Below, one piece after another: positions 52,424-61,526 of a stretch of 64,000 bases of DNA (its first letter is position 1; every line of letters begins with the position of its first letter). Made by a program: the position numbers and the translations under genes. Under the pieces are notes generated by a model. The model ran no database searches and had not been told where the DNA came from. It worked only from the letters and a program-made list of their open reading frames with translations. This stretch comes from Flavobacterium sp. (GTDB lineage Bacteria; Bacteroidota; Bacteroidia; Flavobacteriales; Flavobacteriaceae), in NCBI RefSeq assembly GCF_027531905.1, contig NZ_JAPZSU010000012.1:28672-92671 (forward strand), written 5' to 3'.

Positions 52424-53005
52424 TTAAAGTTGACTAAGATACGCAAACACTTTGTCAGTTGGCATTCCCATAACATTAGTATAGGAACCTTCTACTTTAG
52501 AAACGCCAATAAAACCAATCCATTCCTGAATTCCGTAAGCACCAGCCTTATCAAAAGGTTGGTAATGGTCTAAATAATAGAGAATAGCTTCATCACTCAA
52601 GGCATTAAAGGTGACTTTTGTGGTCTCGGAAATGACTTCTGTTTTGTGCTTTGTTTTAAAACATACCGATGTAATGACTTCATGGGTGTTGTTCGATAAA
52701 GATTGCAAAATTTCGAAGGCCTCTTGTGCATCTTTCGGCTTTCCTAAGGGGCGATTTTGGTGCCAAACAATGGTATCACTAGTAATAAGAAGTTCGTTAT
52801 CTTGCAATTCGCCCTCAAAAGCATTGGCTTTCAGTATAGATAGGTAATTTGTGATTTCTTCTCCTTTTAGCGTATTGGGAAAAATTTCTTCAATTTCTTT
52901 GAGTCGGATTTCGAAATCCAAATCTAAGTCTTTGAAAAATTGCTGTCTTCTAGGGGAACTCGAAGCCAAAATAATACGATAAGGCGCTAGTTTATTTTTA
53001 AGCAT
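52424..53005 (-). CDS. maf: Maf-like nucleoside triphosphate pyrophosphatase
   Basis: The enzyme begins MLKNKLAPYRIILASSSPRRQQFFKDL, the Maf signature, and has TSDTIVW, KPKDAQEAFEILQSLSNNTHEVIT and DKAGAYGIQEWIGFI. Maf proteins hydrolyse non-canonical or pyrimidine NTPs. The ORF-track start at 53059 adds 18 residues that are not family-like, so I use the ATG at 53005. It overlaps the prenyltransferase stop by 8 bp. Confidence 0.93.
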   Translation of the reverse strand: MLKNKLAPYRIILASSSPRRQQFFKDLDLDFEIRLKEIEEIFPNTLKGEEITNYLSILKANAFEGELQDNELLITSDTIVWHQNRPLGKPKDAQEAFEILQSLSNNTHEVITSVCFKTKHKTEVISETTKVTFNALSDEAILYYLDHYQPFDKAGAYGIQEWIGFIGVSKVEGSYTNVMGMPTDKVFAYLSQL

Positions 53006-53927
53006 GATGTTGAATGTTGTAGGTGAGTAAGGGCAATAGAAAGAGTCCAAAAAAGACAATCCATTTGAGAACAGTGCTCAAGTGATGCAACTCAGTTTTG
53101 GTTTTAGCAGTCGCTATTTTTATGGTAAAATACAAAAAAGGAGCAATAATAAAAACCAAACTGTAAATCGTAATGAGATGCAAATCGTTTAAAACAAAAT
53201 AGCGATACATGTAATCAAGAAGTAATCCAATCGGGAGAAGACTCAAGACAGCAAGTAATTTGGTTGTTTTAGAAATGCCTAAACGAATCGCCAAGGTGTT
53301 CATCCCTTGGTGTTCATCGCCTTTGATATCTTCTAGATCTTTCGTGATTTCTCTTATCAAATGTAAAAGAAAAGCAAAAACGGCATAATCTATCAGTAGG
53401 CTGAAAATTGGTATCATTTGCCGTTGATTCTCAGCATAAATAACTGGGAGCAAATCAAAAACACCTATAATCAATACGCTTACGGCTAATAGTAAAGCAA
53501 TAATGATATTCCCAAGTAGCAGCATTTGTTTTAGAGTGGTGGCATAAAAATAGAGTGTGGCGGCAATTAAAATAAACAATCCAGCAAAATTAGGTTTGTC
53601 AATCACGTTTGAAAGATAAAAACCGATGCATACTCCAATTACGGTCAGTCCAATATACAAGTTATAGGCTACACTTTCTTGGATGGTTTTGCCAATAAGT
53701 ACTTGCTCGGGTTTGTTAATGGCATCGGTATCTTGATCAAAAATATCGTTAATTACATAGCCACCTGCCGCAATACAAATCGTAGCTAAAACCAACAAAA
53801 CATATTGAAAGTTGGATAAAGCCAAGCTACAATTTTGTTCTTTTAAGAAACCAAAACGCAACATCAATTGCATTAAAGCTAATAAAAGTAAGTTTTGATA
53901 ACGTAGTAATTGAAGGTATTTCATCAT
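52998..53927 (-). CDS. UbiA-family prenyltransferase
   Basis: The 309-aa membrane enzyme has about nine helices and the two Asp-rich motifs: VINDIFDQDTDAINKPEQ and EITKDLEDIKGDEHQGMNTLAI. These bind the prenyl diphosphate and Mg2+. Related Bacteroidota proteins are often labelled geranylgeranylglycerol-phosphate geranylgeranyltransferase-like; the acceptor is not shown by sequence. It overlaps Maf and follows the KdsC-like gene after a low-complexity gap. Confidence 0.9.
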   Translation of the reverse strand: MMKYLQLLRYQNLLLLALMQLMLRFGFLKEQNCSLALSNFQYVLLVLATICIAAGGYVINDIFDQDTDAINKPEQVLIGKTIQESVAYNLYIGLTVIGVCIGFYLSNVIDKPNFAGLFILIAATLYFYATTLKQMLLLGNIIIALLLAVSVLIIGVFDLLPVIYAENQRQMIPIFSLLIDYAVFAFLLHLIREITKDLEDIKGDEHQGMNTLAIRLGISKTTKLLAVLSLLPIGLLLDYMYRYFVLNDLHLITIYSLVFIIAPFLYFTIKIATAKTKTELHHLSTVLKWIVFFGLFLLPLLTYNIQHHA

Positions 53928-53978
53928 TTTGGTACTGTATTAATTTACGGCGCAGTTTCGAAACGGCAAGGTTTTTTC

Positions 53979-54048
53979 TCCCATCTCACATTTCACTTTT
54001 CACATTTCACTTCTCACATCTGCCTTCTCACTTTTCACTTTCTCCCTT
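53979..54048. repeat. Degenerate TTTCAC/TTCTCAC low-complexity repeat
   Basis: The stretch repeats units such as CATTTCACTTTT, CACATTTCAC, TTCTCACATC and CTCACTTTTCAC. It occupies the gap between the KdsC-like gene and the prenyltransferase start and reads as purine-rich GTGAAAAGTGAGA on the transcribed strand. Confidence 0.8.
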
Positions 54049-54576
54049 CTAATCATGTTTCCCATCAAAACTTTCCATCCATTTTCCTTGTACTTTCATG
54101 ACCTGTTCTATCACGTCTCTAACAGCTCCTTTACCGCCATTTTTATGAGAAATGTATTTTGAAATGGCTTTTATTTCTGGACTTGCATCCTGCGGACAAG
54201 TAGGTAATCCTACCAATTGCATGACGTGGTAGTCTGGAATGTCGTCTCCCATGTACAAAACGTGTTCAGGCAGAATATTATAGACATCGGTATATTCATC
54301 AAAGGTGGCTACTTTATCGGGGGTACCTAAATGAATGTCGGTGATGCCTAAATTTCTCAAGCGCACTCGAACACCTTCATTGCTTCCGCCAGAAATAATA
54401 CAAACATTGTAGCCATTATCTACAGCTGCTTTTAGTGCGTAGCCATCGCGAATGTTCATGGTTCGTAGCATTTCGCCTGTGGTATTTACAAATACAGAAC
54501 CATCAGTAAGTACGCCATCTACGTCAAACACAAACGTCGTAATTTCATTCATTATTTCTTTATAACTTTTTGCCAT
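54049..54576 (-). CDS. KdsC-like HAD phosphatase
   Basis: The 175-aa enzyme has the KdsC hallmarks: FVFDVDGVLTDGSVFV (catalytic DxD), ISGGSNEGV, MGDDIPDYHVM, and GGKGAVRDVIEQV at the C-terminus. KdsC removes phosphate from 3-deoxy-D-manno-octulosonate 8-phosphate, a step toward the lipid A-core sugar Kdo. It overlaps the DUF2520 gene by 17 bp. Confidence 0.9.
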   Translation of the reverse strand: MAKSYKEIMNEITTFVFDVDGVLTDGSVFVNTTGEMLRTMNIRDGYALKAAVDNGYNVCIISGGSNEGVRVRLRNLGITDIHLGTPDKVATFDEYTDVYNILPEHVLYMGDDIPDYHVMQLVGLPTCPQDASPEIKAISKYISHKNGGKGAVRDVIEQVMKVQGKWMESFDGKHD

Positions 54577-55321
54577 GATTTTGAATAGATTGGGTTAAGA
54601 TTTTATATATAGTCGATTGATTTTCATTGGATAAAAAAGATTCATGCGCCTCGATGGTAGAAAAATCATTACGTTTTGCAGGTCCTGTTTGGGCTTCTTT
54701 TGGGGATAATGTCAATAATTTTTCGGCCGTTTCCAGGATTAAAGGTTTTAGAATATCAAAAGGAACATGGTTTTCTATACAAATTTCATGACCTAATTGA
54801 TACAAATAGTTGGTAAAGTTATTTACAAAAACTGCCGCCACATGCAATGCTTTTCGTTGATGGGAATTAATCGCATGAACATCATCTGAAATAGCTCTTG
54901 CCACTTTCTCTACTATAAAATAATCCTGAGGTTCTACTGTTTCTAAACACATTGGAATCGTTTTAAAATCGACCTGTTTTCCTTTCGTAAAGGTTTGCAA
55001 TGGATAGAAAACCCCTTTTCTATTGTTGTCATTCAAAGCGTCTAAAGGAGCAGCTCCTGAGGTATGAACGACCAAGCGGTTTTCGAAAGGCAATTGTGAT
55101 GAAACACTGGCTATGGCATCGTCAGAAACGGCAATGATATAGACGTCAGCTTCTTTCAAATCGCTATAATTAGAAACGATTTTGTCTACCCCAATTCCTG
55201 GGATTATAGTTGTTGAATTTCTGGAATACACTTGCACGATTTCTATGCCCGTTGCGGTTAGAAAGGTCGAAATAAGATGTTGTGCTACATTGCCAGCGCC
55301 AATAAGTGTTACTCTGATCAT
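54560..55321 (-). CDS. Rossmann-fold / DUF2520 protein
   Basis: The 253-aa protein starts with a Rossmann dinucleotide motif (VTLIGAGNVAQHLISTF), continues with ADVYIIAVSDDAIASV and VHTSGAAPLDAL, then the helical DUF2520 domain (HAINSHQRKALHVAAVFVNNFTNYLYQL). It resembles ketopantoate/6-phosphogluconate-type dehydrogenases, but the reaction is not known. It is the first gene of the run to MscS. Confidence 0.88.
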   Translation of the reverse strand: MIRVTLIGAGNVAQHLISTFLTATGIEIVQVYSRNSTTIIPGIGVDKIVSNYSDLKEADVYIIAVSDDAIASVSSQLPFENRLVVHTSGAAPLDALNDNNRKGVFYPLQTFTKGKQVDFKTIPMCLETVEPQDYFIVEKVARAISDDVHAINSHQRKALHVAAVFVNNFTNYLYQLGHEICIENHVPFDILKPLILETAEKLLTLSPKEAQTGPAKRNDFSTIEAHESFLSNENQSTIYKILTQSIQNHGKKL

Positions 55322-55522
55322 CCCGCAAAAATAGTGATTTTTTTATAGTGATAAAAGGGATTGTTTTTGAAGGATACTTTGTTTTTGGAGGCACTATTTC
55401 AAACGTTTTTGGAGTTAATTTGTAAGCTTAATTTTAGATTAAATTAACAAGTGTGTTCGTTTCAAATCAACAATATTTAAGTACTTTTGCTACACTTTTA
55501 CAAAAAATAAATTCCTTTTTAA

Positions 55523-58500
55523 ATGGATAAAAAAATCTACTCCTTTTTGTTTTCTACTCGTTTGATGGCGGTATTGTTCATTGCCTATGCAGTAGCCATG
55601 GCTACCGGAACGTTTATCGAAAGTAAATACAATACCGATACAGCCAAAATTTGGATTTATAATGCTTGGTGGTTCGAAGTCATTCATGTGTTTTTCTTGA
55701 TTAATTTCTTCGGAAATATCAAAAGATACCAGTTATTAAAAAAAGAAAAATGGGCCACCTTATTGCTACACTTGGCTTTTATTTTTATTATCATTGGTGC
55801 ATTTATTACACGTTATATTAGCTATGAAGGAATGATGCCAATTAGAGAAGGTGCTACTGAAAGCCGAATCTTTTCTGATAAAACGTTTGTAACTGTTTTT
55901 GTTGATGGGGAGTACAAAGGAGAAATGAAGCGTCGAACGTTCGAGAAAAATGTGTTGCTTTCTCCGGTGACAAATAATGATTTCTCGATTGAGGATAAAT
56001 TTGCCGAAATCCCTTTTGAAGTGAATTATGAAAACTTCATCATGGGCGCAAAGGAATACATCAAACCTGATTCTAAAGGAATTTTATATCTAAAAATCGT
56101 CGAAGCTGGCGAAGGCGGACGAGAAGAGCATTTCTTGAAAGAAGGCGAAGTACAAAACATTCATAACGTTTTGTATGCTTTGAATAAATATACCGAAGGA
56201 GCGATCAATATTACGACTACGGGAAAAGAGTACACCATTCAAACCCCATTTGAAGGAAACTTTATGCGAATGGCGGATAAGTTGGAAGGAAAAGTAGCCA
56301 AAGATGTGGTGCAACCTTTAATGATGCGTTCGTTATATTCTATTGGTGAAAAACGAATTGTTTTTCCCGAACCTGCTGTTAGAGGAGTAATTGCTTACGA
56401 GTCAAATAATGATTTTAAAGCCAAAACTCATGAAGATGCTTTAGAGTTGACTATTACTTCACAAGGAAAGACTGAAAAAGTGACTGTTTTAGGTTCTAAA
56501 GGAAAAATTGGTGATTTTAAAACAGTTAAAATTGGTAAATTGGATTTTGCCATCGCTTATGGAAGTAAAGAATATCTATTGCCTTTCAAAGTAAAACTAA
56601 ACGATTTTATTGCGACCAAATATCCTGGAACGGAAAAGAGTTATTCGGCTTTTGAAAGTAAAGTAACTGTTTTAGATGGCAAAGATAATTTTGACGCACG
56701 TATTTATATGAATCATGTGTTGGATCACAAACAATATCGATTCTTTCAATCGGGTTTCGATCCTGATGAAAAAGGAACCATTCTTTCGGTAAACCATGAT
56801 TTCTGGGGAACGAACATTACATATTTGGGGTACTTTTTATTATATTTTGCAATGATGGCAATTCTATTTACCAAGCATTCTCGTTTTGGCGATTTGAAAA
56901 GAAAGTTAGAAGCAGTAAAGAATAAGAAAGCTAAATTACTTTCTATTTTTTTGTTGTTTTTTGGATTACAAGGTTTTGCACAAAGTCATGAAGGACACAA
57001 TCACGCGCCTGGTGAAGGGCATGAGCATGAGCAATCTGCAATGCATACAAGAAAAGCGCCAACCGAAGCGGAATTGGATGCGTTATTGAAAACCAATACG
57101 ATCAAAGCAGAACATGCGGCGAAATTTGGTCGATTGATTATTCAAGATGCCGGCGGAAGAATGAAACCGATTAATACGTTTTCGTCTGAATTATTGCGAA
57201 AAGTGAGTCACGATAATACATTTAAAGGGATGAACTCGGATCAAGTGTTTCTGTCAATGACACAATTTGCTAATATTTGGCTAGAAGTGCCTTTGATTTA
57301 TATCACCCCCAAAAACGATAGTATCCGTAAAATTATAGGTGTTGATAGCAAAGCTAAATTAGTCCCATTTATCAAGTTTTTTGATGAAAAAGGAAACTAC
57401 AAATTGTCTCCTTATTTGGATGCTGCCTACAAAGCAGCCAATCCAAATAGTTTTGAAAAAGATTTTATTGAAACGGATAAAAAAGTCAACTTAATGGAAT
57501 CGGCATTGAGCGGTCGTATTTTGAAAATTTTTCCTATTCCCAATCATGAAAATTCGAAATGGGTTTCCTACTTAGAATTGAATGAAGCAGGATTAAAAGG
57601 AATGGATTCTACCTATACCAAAAGTATTTTGCCTTTGTATTTTGGCACCTTGAATAATGCCATTAAAACCCAATCCTATGACACTTCGGATGAATTACTT
57701 GAAAGTATAAATGGGTTTCAGAAAAAATTTGGTGGAAAAGTGCTGCCTAGCGAAAAGAAAATTGATTTGGAAATAGCTTACAATAAGTATGATGTTTTTC
57801 AAAAACTACCAAATATTTACTTGTTAGCGGCAATGATGATGTTAATTTTTACGATCTTACAAATTTTTAAAGATAGAAAAGCATTGCGTATAATAATTAA
57901 TGGCTTCCATGTTTTTATTGGACTTTTATTTGCATTACATACGGTTGGATTGATTGCGAGATGGTATATTTCGGGTCACGCACCTTGGAGCAACGCTTAC
58001 GAATCGATTATTTATATTGCATGGTCTACCATGTTCTTTGGATTGGCTTTTGACCGAAAATCAAAATTAACTGTAGCTTCTTCAGCCTTTGTTACAGCTA
58101 TGATTTTATGGGCGGCATCTTTAAATTGGATTGACCCAGAAATTGCAAACCTGCAACCAGTTTTGAATTCGTATTGGTTAATGATTCACGTGGCGGTAAT
58201 TGTAGCGAGTTATGGACCAACTGCATTAGGGATGATTCTAGGATTTGTTTCTTTATTGCTGATTTTCTTTACCAATGAAAAGAATAAAGCAAAAATGGAG
58301 TTGAACATCCAAGAGTTGACCTATATCAACGAAATGGCATTGACAATAGGTTTGGTGATGCTTACGATTGGAAATTTCTTAGGTGGACAATGGGCCAACG
58401 AAAGTTGGGGACGCTACTGGGGTTGGGATCCAAAAGAAACTTGGGCTTTGATCAGTATTATGGTGTATGCTTTTGTGATTCACATGCGATTCGTGCCTTC

Positions 58501-58714
58501 GTTAAGAGGAAAATGGATTTTTAATTTGATGAGCATGTACGCCTTTCTTTCGATTTTGTTCACCTATTATGGAGTAAATTTCCATTTAGTAGGTTTACAT
58601 TCTTATGCGAGTGGCGAAGCAAAATCCTTAAGCTGGATTTGGTATTCTTTAGGAACGATTACGTTCATCGGGGCCTTAACCTATCCAAAATATAAGAAGT
58701 TTTATAAAAAATAA
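55523..58714 (+). CDS. ccsBA: Cytochrome c biogenesis fusion protein (ResB/CcsB-CcsA)
   Basis: The 1063-aa protein fuses a ResB-like N-terminal half (helices near 12-34, 57-70, 78-95 and 430-450, with periplasmic VNHDFWGTNITYLGYFLLY) to a CcsA-type C-terminal half. That half has many helices and the haem-handling motif WGRYWGWDPKETWALI. The halves export and attach haem to apocytochrome c. Between them is an internal hydrophobic segment and a His-rich stretch (SHEGHNHAPGEGHEHEQSAM, about residues 488-508). Fused versions are common in Bacteroidota. Confidence 0.94.
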   Translation: MDKKIYSFLFSTRLMAVLFIAYAVAMATGTFIESKYNTDTAKIWIYNAWWFEVIHVFFLINFFGNIKRYQLLKKEKWATLLLHLAFIFIIIGAFITRYISYEGMMPIREGATESRIFSDKTFVTVFVDGEYKGEMKRRTFEKNVLLSPVTNNDFSIEDKFAEIPFEVNYENFIMGAKEYIKPDSKGILYLKIVEAGEGGREEHFLKEGEVQNIHNVLYALNKYTEGAINITTTGKEYTIQTPFEGNFMRMADKLEGKVAKDVVQPLMMRSLYSIGEKRIVFPEPAVRGVIAYESNNDFKAKTHEDALELTITSQGKTEKVTVLGSKGKIGDFKTVKIGKLDFAIAYGSKEYLLPFKVKLNDFIATKYPGTEKSYSAFESKVTVLDGKDNFDARIYMNHVLDHKQYRFFQSGFDPDEKGTILSVNHDFWGTNITYLGYFLLYFAMMAILFTKHSRFGDLKRKLEAVKNKKAKLLSIFLLFFGLQGFAQSHEGHNHAPGEGHEHEQSAMHTRKAPTEAELDALLKTNTIKAEHAAKFGRLIIQDAGGRMKPINTFSSELLRKVSHDNTFKGMNSDQVFLSMTQFANIWLEVPLIYITPKNDSIRKIIGVDSKAKLVPFIKFFDEKGNYKLSPYLDAAYKAANPNSFEKDFIETDKKVNLMESALSGRILKIFPIPNHENSKWVSYLELNEAGLKGMDSTYTKSILPLYFGTLNNAIKTQSYDTSDELLESINGFQKKFGGKVLPSEKKIDLEIAYNKYDVFQKLPNIYLLAAMMMLIFTILQIFKDRKALRIIINGFHVFIGLLFALHTVGLIARWYISGHAPWSNAYESIIYIAWSTMFFGLAFDRKSKLTVASSAFVTAMILWAASLNWIDPEIANLQPVLNSYWLMIHVAVIVASYGPTALGMILGFVSLLLIFFTNEKNKAKMELNIQELTYINEMALTIGLVMLTIGNFLGGQWANESWGRYWGWDPKETWALISIMVYAFVIHMRFVPSLRGKWIFNLMSMYAFLSILFTYYGVNFHLVGLHSYASGEAKSLSWIWYSLGTITFIGALTYPKYKKFYKK

Positions 58715-58734
58715 CGTTATTCCCATTTAAATTC

Positions 58735-58776
58735 AAAATCAGCTGCTTTCCATCAGCTGATTTTTTTTTTTTTTTG
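58735..58776 (+). terminator. Intrinsic terminator after ccsBA
   Basis: AAAATCAGCTG pairs with CAGCTGATTTT followed by a run of about 16 T. Confidence 0.9.
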
Positions 58777-58854
58777 ATAAAAGATTAACTTTTGTTGATC
58801 TAACCAAGATTTTTTTGGAACGAATAAATGGTTACTTTTATGAAAAATTATAAG

Positions 58855-59442
58855 ATGAAAAAATTAGTTTCCATAGTAAGCGTAGCATTACTATTTTTTA
58901 GTTGTCAAAATCAAGCACAAACCTCAAAAGTTAATTCTACAGTTATGACTACCAATGTTGCCAAAGAAACCATCTATCAATTTAAAGTAACCGATTTATC
59001 AGGAGATACTTTTGATTTCGCTACGTTGAAAGGGAAAAAAATTATGATTGTCAACACCGCTTCCAAATGTGGTTTGACACCTCAATACAAAGACTTAGAA
59101 GCTTTGTATAAAGAATACTCCAGCAAAGGATTTGTAATTGTTGGTTTTCCAGCAAATAATTTTGCTTCACAAGAACCGGGAACCAAAGAGGAAATAGCTA
59201 CGTTCTGTCAACAAAATTATGGAGTAACTTTCCCGATGATGGATAAAGTTTCGGTAAAAGGAAGTGACATGTGTGCTGTGTACCAGTTTTTAACTCAAAA
59301 AGCTAAAAACGGTCTAAAAGATTCTGAAGTTGAATGGAATTTCCAAAAATACTTGTTGAACGAAAAAGGGGAGTTAGTTGAGGTTATTTCACCTAGAACC
59401 TTACCAACCGACCCAAAAATTATAAATTGGATAAAAAGTTAG
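58855..59442 (+). CDS. Glutathione peroxidase-like lipoprotein
   Basis: From the ATG at 58855 the product (about 195 aa) has a lipoprotein signal (MKKLVSIVSVALLFFSC). The GPx fold follows: NTASKCGLTPQYKDLEALY with a Cys (not selenocysteine) as peroxidatic residue, GFPANNFASQEPG, and VEWNFQKYLLNEKGE with the conserved Trp. Such proteins reduce peroxides in the envelope, usually with thioredoxin. The upstream ATGs at 58828 and 58840 are possible but place extra residues before the signal. Confidence 0.9.
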   Translation: MKKLVSIVSVALLFFSCQNQAQTSKVNSTVMTTNVAKETIYQFKVTDLSGDTFDFATLKGKKIMIVNTASKCGLTPQYKDLEALYKEYSSKGFVIVGFPANNFASQEPGTKEEIATFCQQNYGVTFPMMDKVSVKGSDMCAVYQFLTQKAKNGLKDSEVEWNFQKYLLNEKGELVEVISPRTLPTDPKIINWIKS

Positions 59443-59478
59443 TTTGTTATTATATAGTAGTTTTAGTAATTTAATTTG

Positions 59479-59510
59479 AAAAAGAGTTTGCTTTGGCAAG
59501 CTCTTTTTTT
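59479..59510 (+). terminator. Intrinsic terminator after the glutathione peroxidase gene
   Basis: AAAAAGAG pairs with CTCTTTTT, extended by TTGC/GCAA inside, and T residues follow. Confidence 0.75.
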
Positions 59511-59723
59511 GAAATAAAGAGAAATTTTAGAAAAAAATGAACTGCAAATTTGCAAATTTTTTTTACAAAAACTGATGTCTTTGATGGAAAATTATGAAAG
59601 TAAAGTAGTTGCTAATCTTGTTGAATTGAAGTTAGAATTTTACTGGTATTTAAAGATATTCATTTCAATCTGCGTCATCCGCGTTCCGTTTTAAAACGAT
59701 TTACATACAATTTCAGGTAAAAT

Positions 59724-60671
59724 TTATGATTCTTTAGCTATTATTTCTTTTACCGTAGCTTCATAATTTTTGATGCTTTTGGCTTTTTTAATATTCTTAT
59801 GCACTTTGTGTGGATTTGAAAAAAGCACTGAAAAGTACTCCCACAAATGATGCATTTTCAATAAAATATGAGTAGCCCCAGACAAGGATTCGCTATAGCC
59901 TTCGTAAAGTGTGTCGTGAAACTGGCTAAACACTTCCATTTTATTTTTGGGGTATTCGAAAGTATTGTTTTTAATCATATTGGGAAGAAAGGGATCCGCA
60001 ATCAATCCGCGGCCAATCATCCAGTGGTCGATACTTGGGAAACGTTGCTGCATCTTTTGAAATTGCGCCACCGAAGTGATGTCCCCGTTGTAATATAGTT
60101 TATGTTTTGTATTGTCAATGCAGTTTTGAAACCCTTCCAAATCAACACCTCCTTTGTACAATTGTTTTCCTAAACGAGCATGAATGGCAATATTTTTTAT
60201 GGGATATTGATCCAAAATAGGAAGGACGTCAAGTATTTCTTGTGGCGATTCGTAGCCTAAACGCATTTTCATCGAAACAATGATGTCGGTTTCGGTATGC
60301 GCTCTATCGAGTATATGATTGATTTTTTCTGTATTGCTTATTAGACCTGAACCCATTCCAGATTTTGTAACCATCGGATAGGGGCAACCTAGATTCCAGT
60401 TGAGTTCTTTGTATCCTAATTCTTTTACATAGCGGGCAACAAATAAAAATTCTTCGGCATCGTTCGTAATTACCTGCGGAATCACTTCAAGTGTAGCATT
60501 GTTTTCTGGGAGTAAATCTCTGTGATAGGAATTTTTGATGAGTAATTTTCCGTTCAGCCGAATATAAGGCGAATAAAAAGTGTCGATGCCGCCAAAATAT
60601 TTTTGTTGTGCATTTCGAAAGCGGTAATCGGTGAATCCTTGTAAAGGTGAAGAAAGCAATGTGAAACTCAT
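59724..60671 (-). CDS. tRNA-dihydrouridine synthase (Dus family)
   Basis: Dus enzymes reduce uridine in tRNA with FMN and NADPH. The protein begins MSFTLLSSPLQGFTDYRFRN and has ELNWNLGCPYPMVTKSGMGS with the catalytic Cys, VSMKMRLGY, AIHARLGKQLYKG and YNGDI. The last part resembles DusC-type enzymes. I use the ATG at 60671 since the extra N-terminal residues of the ORF track (60701) are not family-like. About 315 aa. Confidence 0.9.
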   Translation of the reverse strand: MSFTLLSSPLQGFTDYRFRNAQQKYFGGIDTFYSPYIRLNGKLLIKNSYHRDLLPENNATLEVIPQVITNDAEEFLFVARYVKELGYKELNWNLGCPYPMVTKSGMGSGLISNTEKINHILDRAHTETDIIVSMKMRLGYESPQEILDVLPILDQYPIKNIAIHARLGKQLYKGGVDLEGFQNCIDNTKHKLYYNGDITSVAQFQKMQQRFPSIDHWMIGRGLIADPFLPNMIKNNTFEYPKNKMEVFSQFHDTLYEGYSESLSGATHILLKMHHLWEYFSVLFSNPHKVHKNIKKAKSIKNYEATVKEIIAKES

Positions 60672-60747
60672 AGTCGTAATAAAGCTGCAAAGATAAGTCA
60701 TTCAATTTTAGAAAGACGAATCTTGGTAGCCCAAAGTATCAGAGTTG

Positions 60748-60878
60748 TTGCCACGAATTAATAAATATAAGGGGAGTTCATATTTAGCTACAAATTCTCG
60801 AATTAATAAAACAAAAAGAAGCCGACAGATTACTCTAATTCAATAAGAAATAAAAAATAATTCGCGATTTCGTGGCAA
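60748..60878. repeat. Element D: 131-bp palindromic repeat with TTGCCACGAATT ends
   Basis: TTGCCACGAATT begins the element and ATTTCGTGGCAA ends it. Further AATTCG-type arms lie inside. It lies between the Dus gene and the GNAT gene, with no ORF. Similar CCACGAATTC elements are widespread in Flavobacterium as I recall. Confidence 0.7.
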
Positions 60879-60890
60879 AATAAAACTACT

Positions 60891-61388
60891 CTATTCCAAA
60901 ATCAATTGCATAAATACCGAATGCAACCAACGATCAAATTTATAACCCGATTCTTTGATGATTCCTACGGTTTTAAAGCCAAATTTTTCATGAAACAAAA
61001 CGCTACCTTGATTTTCGGAATCAATAACAGCTATCATCGTGTGGAGTTTTTGGGCTTTGGCCAAAGCAATTAGTTCTGCTAATAATACGTTTCCAATTCC
61101 TTTTCCGTGGTAATCATTCGCTACATAGACAGAATGTTCTACAGTAAATTTATAGGCTTCTCTAAAACGAAACTCGCTGTACATTCCAAAACCAACCACT
61201 TGACCATCAACTTCGGCCACGATTACAGGAAAATTTTTGGCCAATTTATCATCCAAAATTGCTTTCTGTTGTTCATACGTTCTGATGTTGTAATCATACA
61301 AAGCAGTTGAATGCAAAATGTTATAATTGATGATGTCCAATATGGCTTGTGTATCTTCGGTTTGGTAGGCTCTGATTTCGATTTTCAT
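60891..61388 (-). CDS. GNAT N-acetyltransferase (phosphinothricin acetyltransferase-like)
   Basis: The 165-aa enzyme has the pattern of the PAT branch of GNAT: IRAYQTEDTQAILDIINYNI, VVGFGMYSEFR, VEHSVYVANDYHGKGIGNVLLAEL (acetyl-CoA loop), MIAVIDSENQGSVLFHEKFGF. It acetylates small amines or amino acids; substrate not fixed. I use the ATG at 61388 (MKIEIRAYQ) instead of 61409. Confidence 0.9.
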   Translation of the reverse strand: MKIEIRAYQTEDTQAILDIINYNILHSTALYDYNIRTYEQQKAILDDKLAKNFPVIVAEVDGQVVGFGMYSEFRFREAYKFTVEHSVYVANDYHGKGIGNVLLAELIALAKAQKLHTMIAVIDSENQGSVLFHEKFGFKTVGIIKESGYKFDRWLHSVFMQLILE

Positions 61389-61431
61389 TTTTAAAGTATT
61401 TCTATCCAAAAATAGGAAAAATTGATGTGTT

Positions 61432-61465
61432 TTGAAGGTTTTCGGTACTCAAGTTTGTAACTTTG
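61432..61465 (+). promoter_or_regulatory. Promoter of menD
   Basis: TTG (61432-61434), 23 bp, then TAACTTTG (61458-61465). About 55 nt of leader with AACTTCTAACTTT-type low complexity precede the ATG. Confidence 0.5.
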
Positions 61466-61526
61466 CTGCTTATGTTGAAGTACTATAACTTCTAACTTTT
61501 TTAACATCTAATTTCCAACTTTAAAA

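Noticed and set aside
53910-54101. 63-codon plus-strand ORF rich in His, Phe and Ser
   Set aside because: It is a translation of the TTTCAC low-complexity repeat and overlaps real minus-strand genes.
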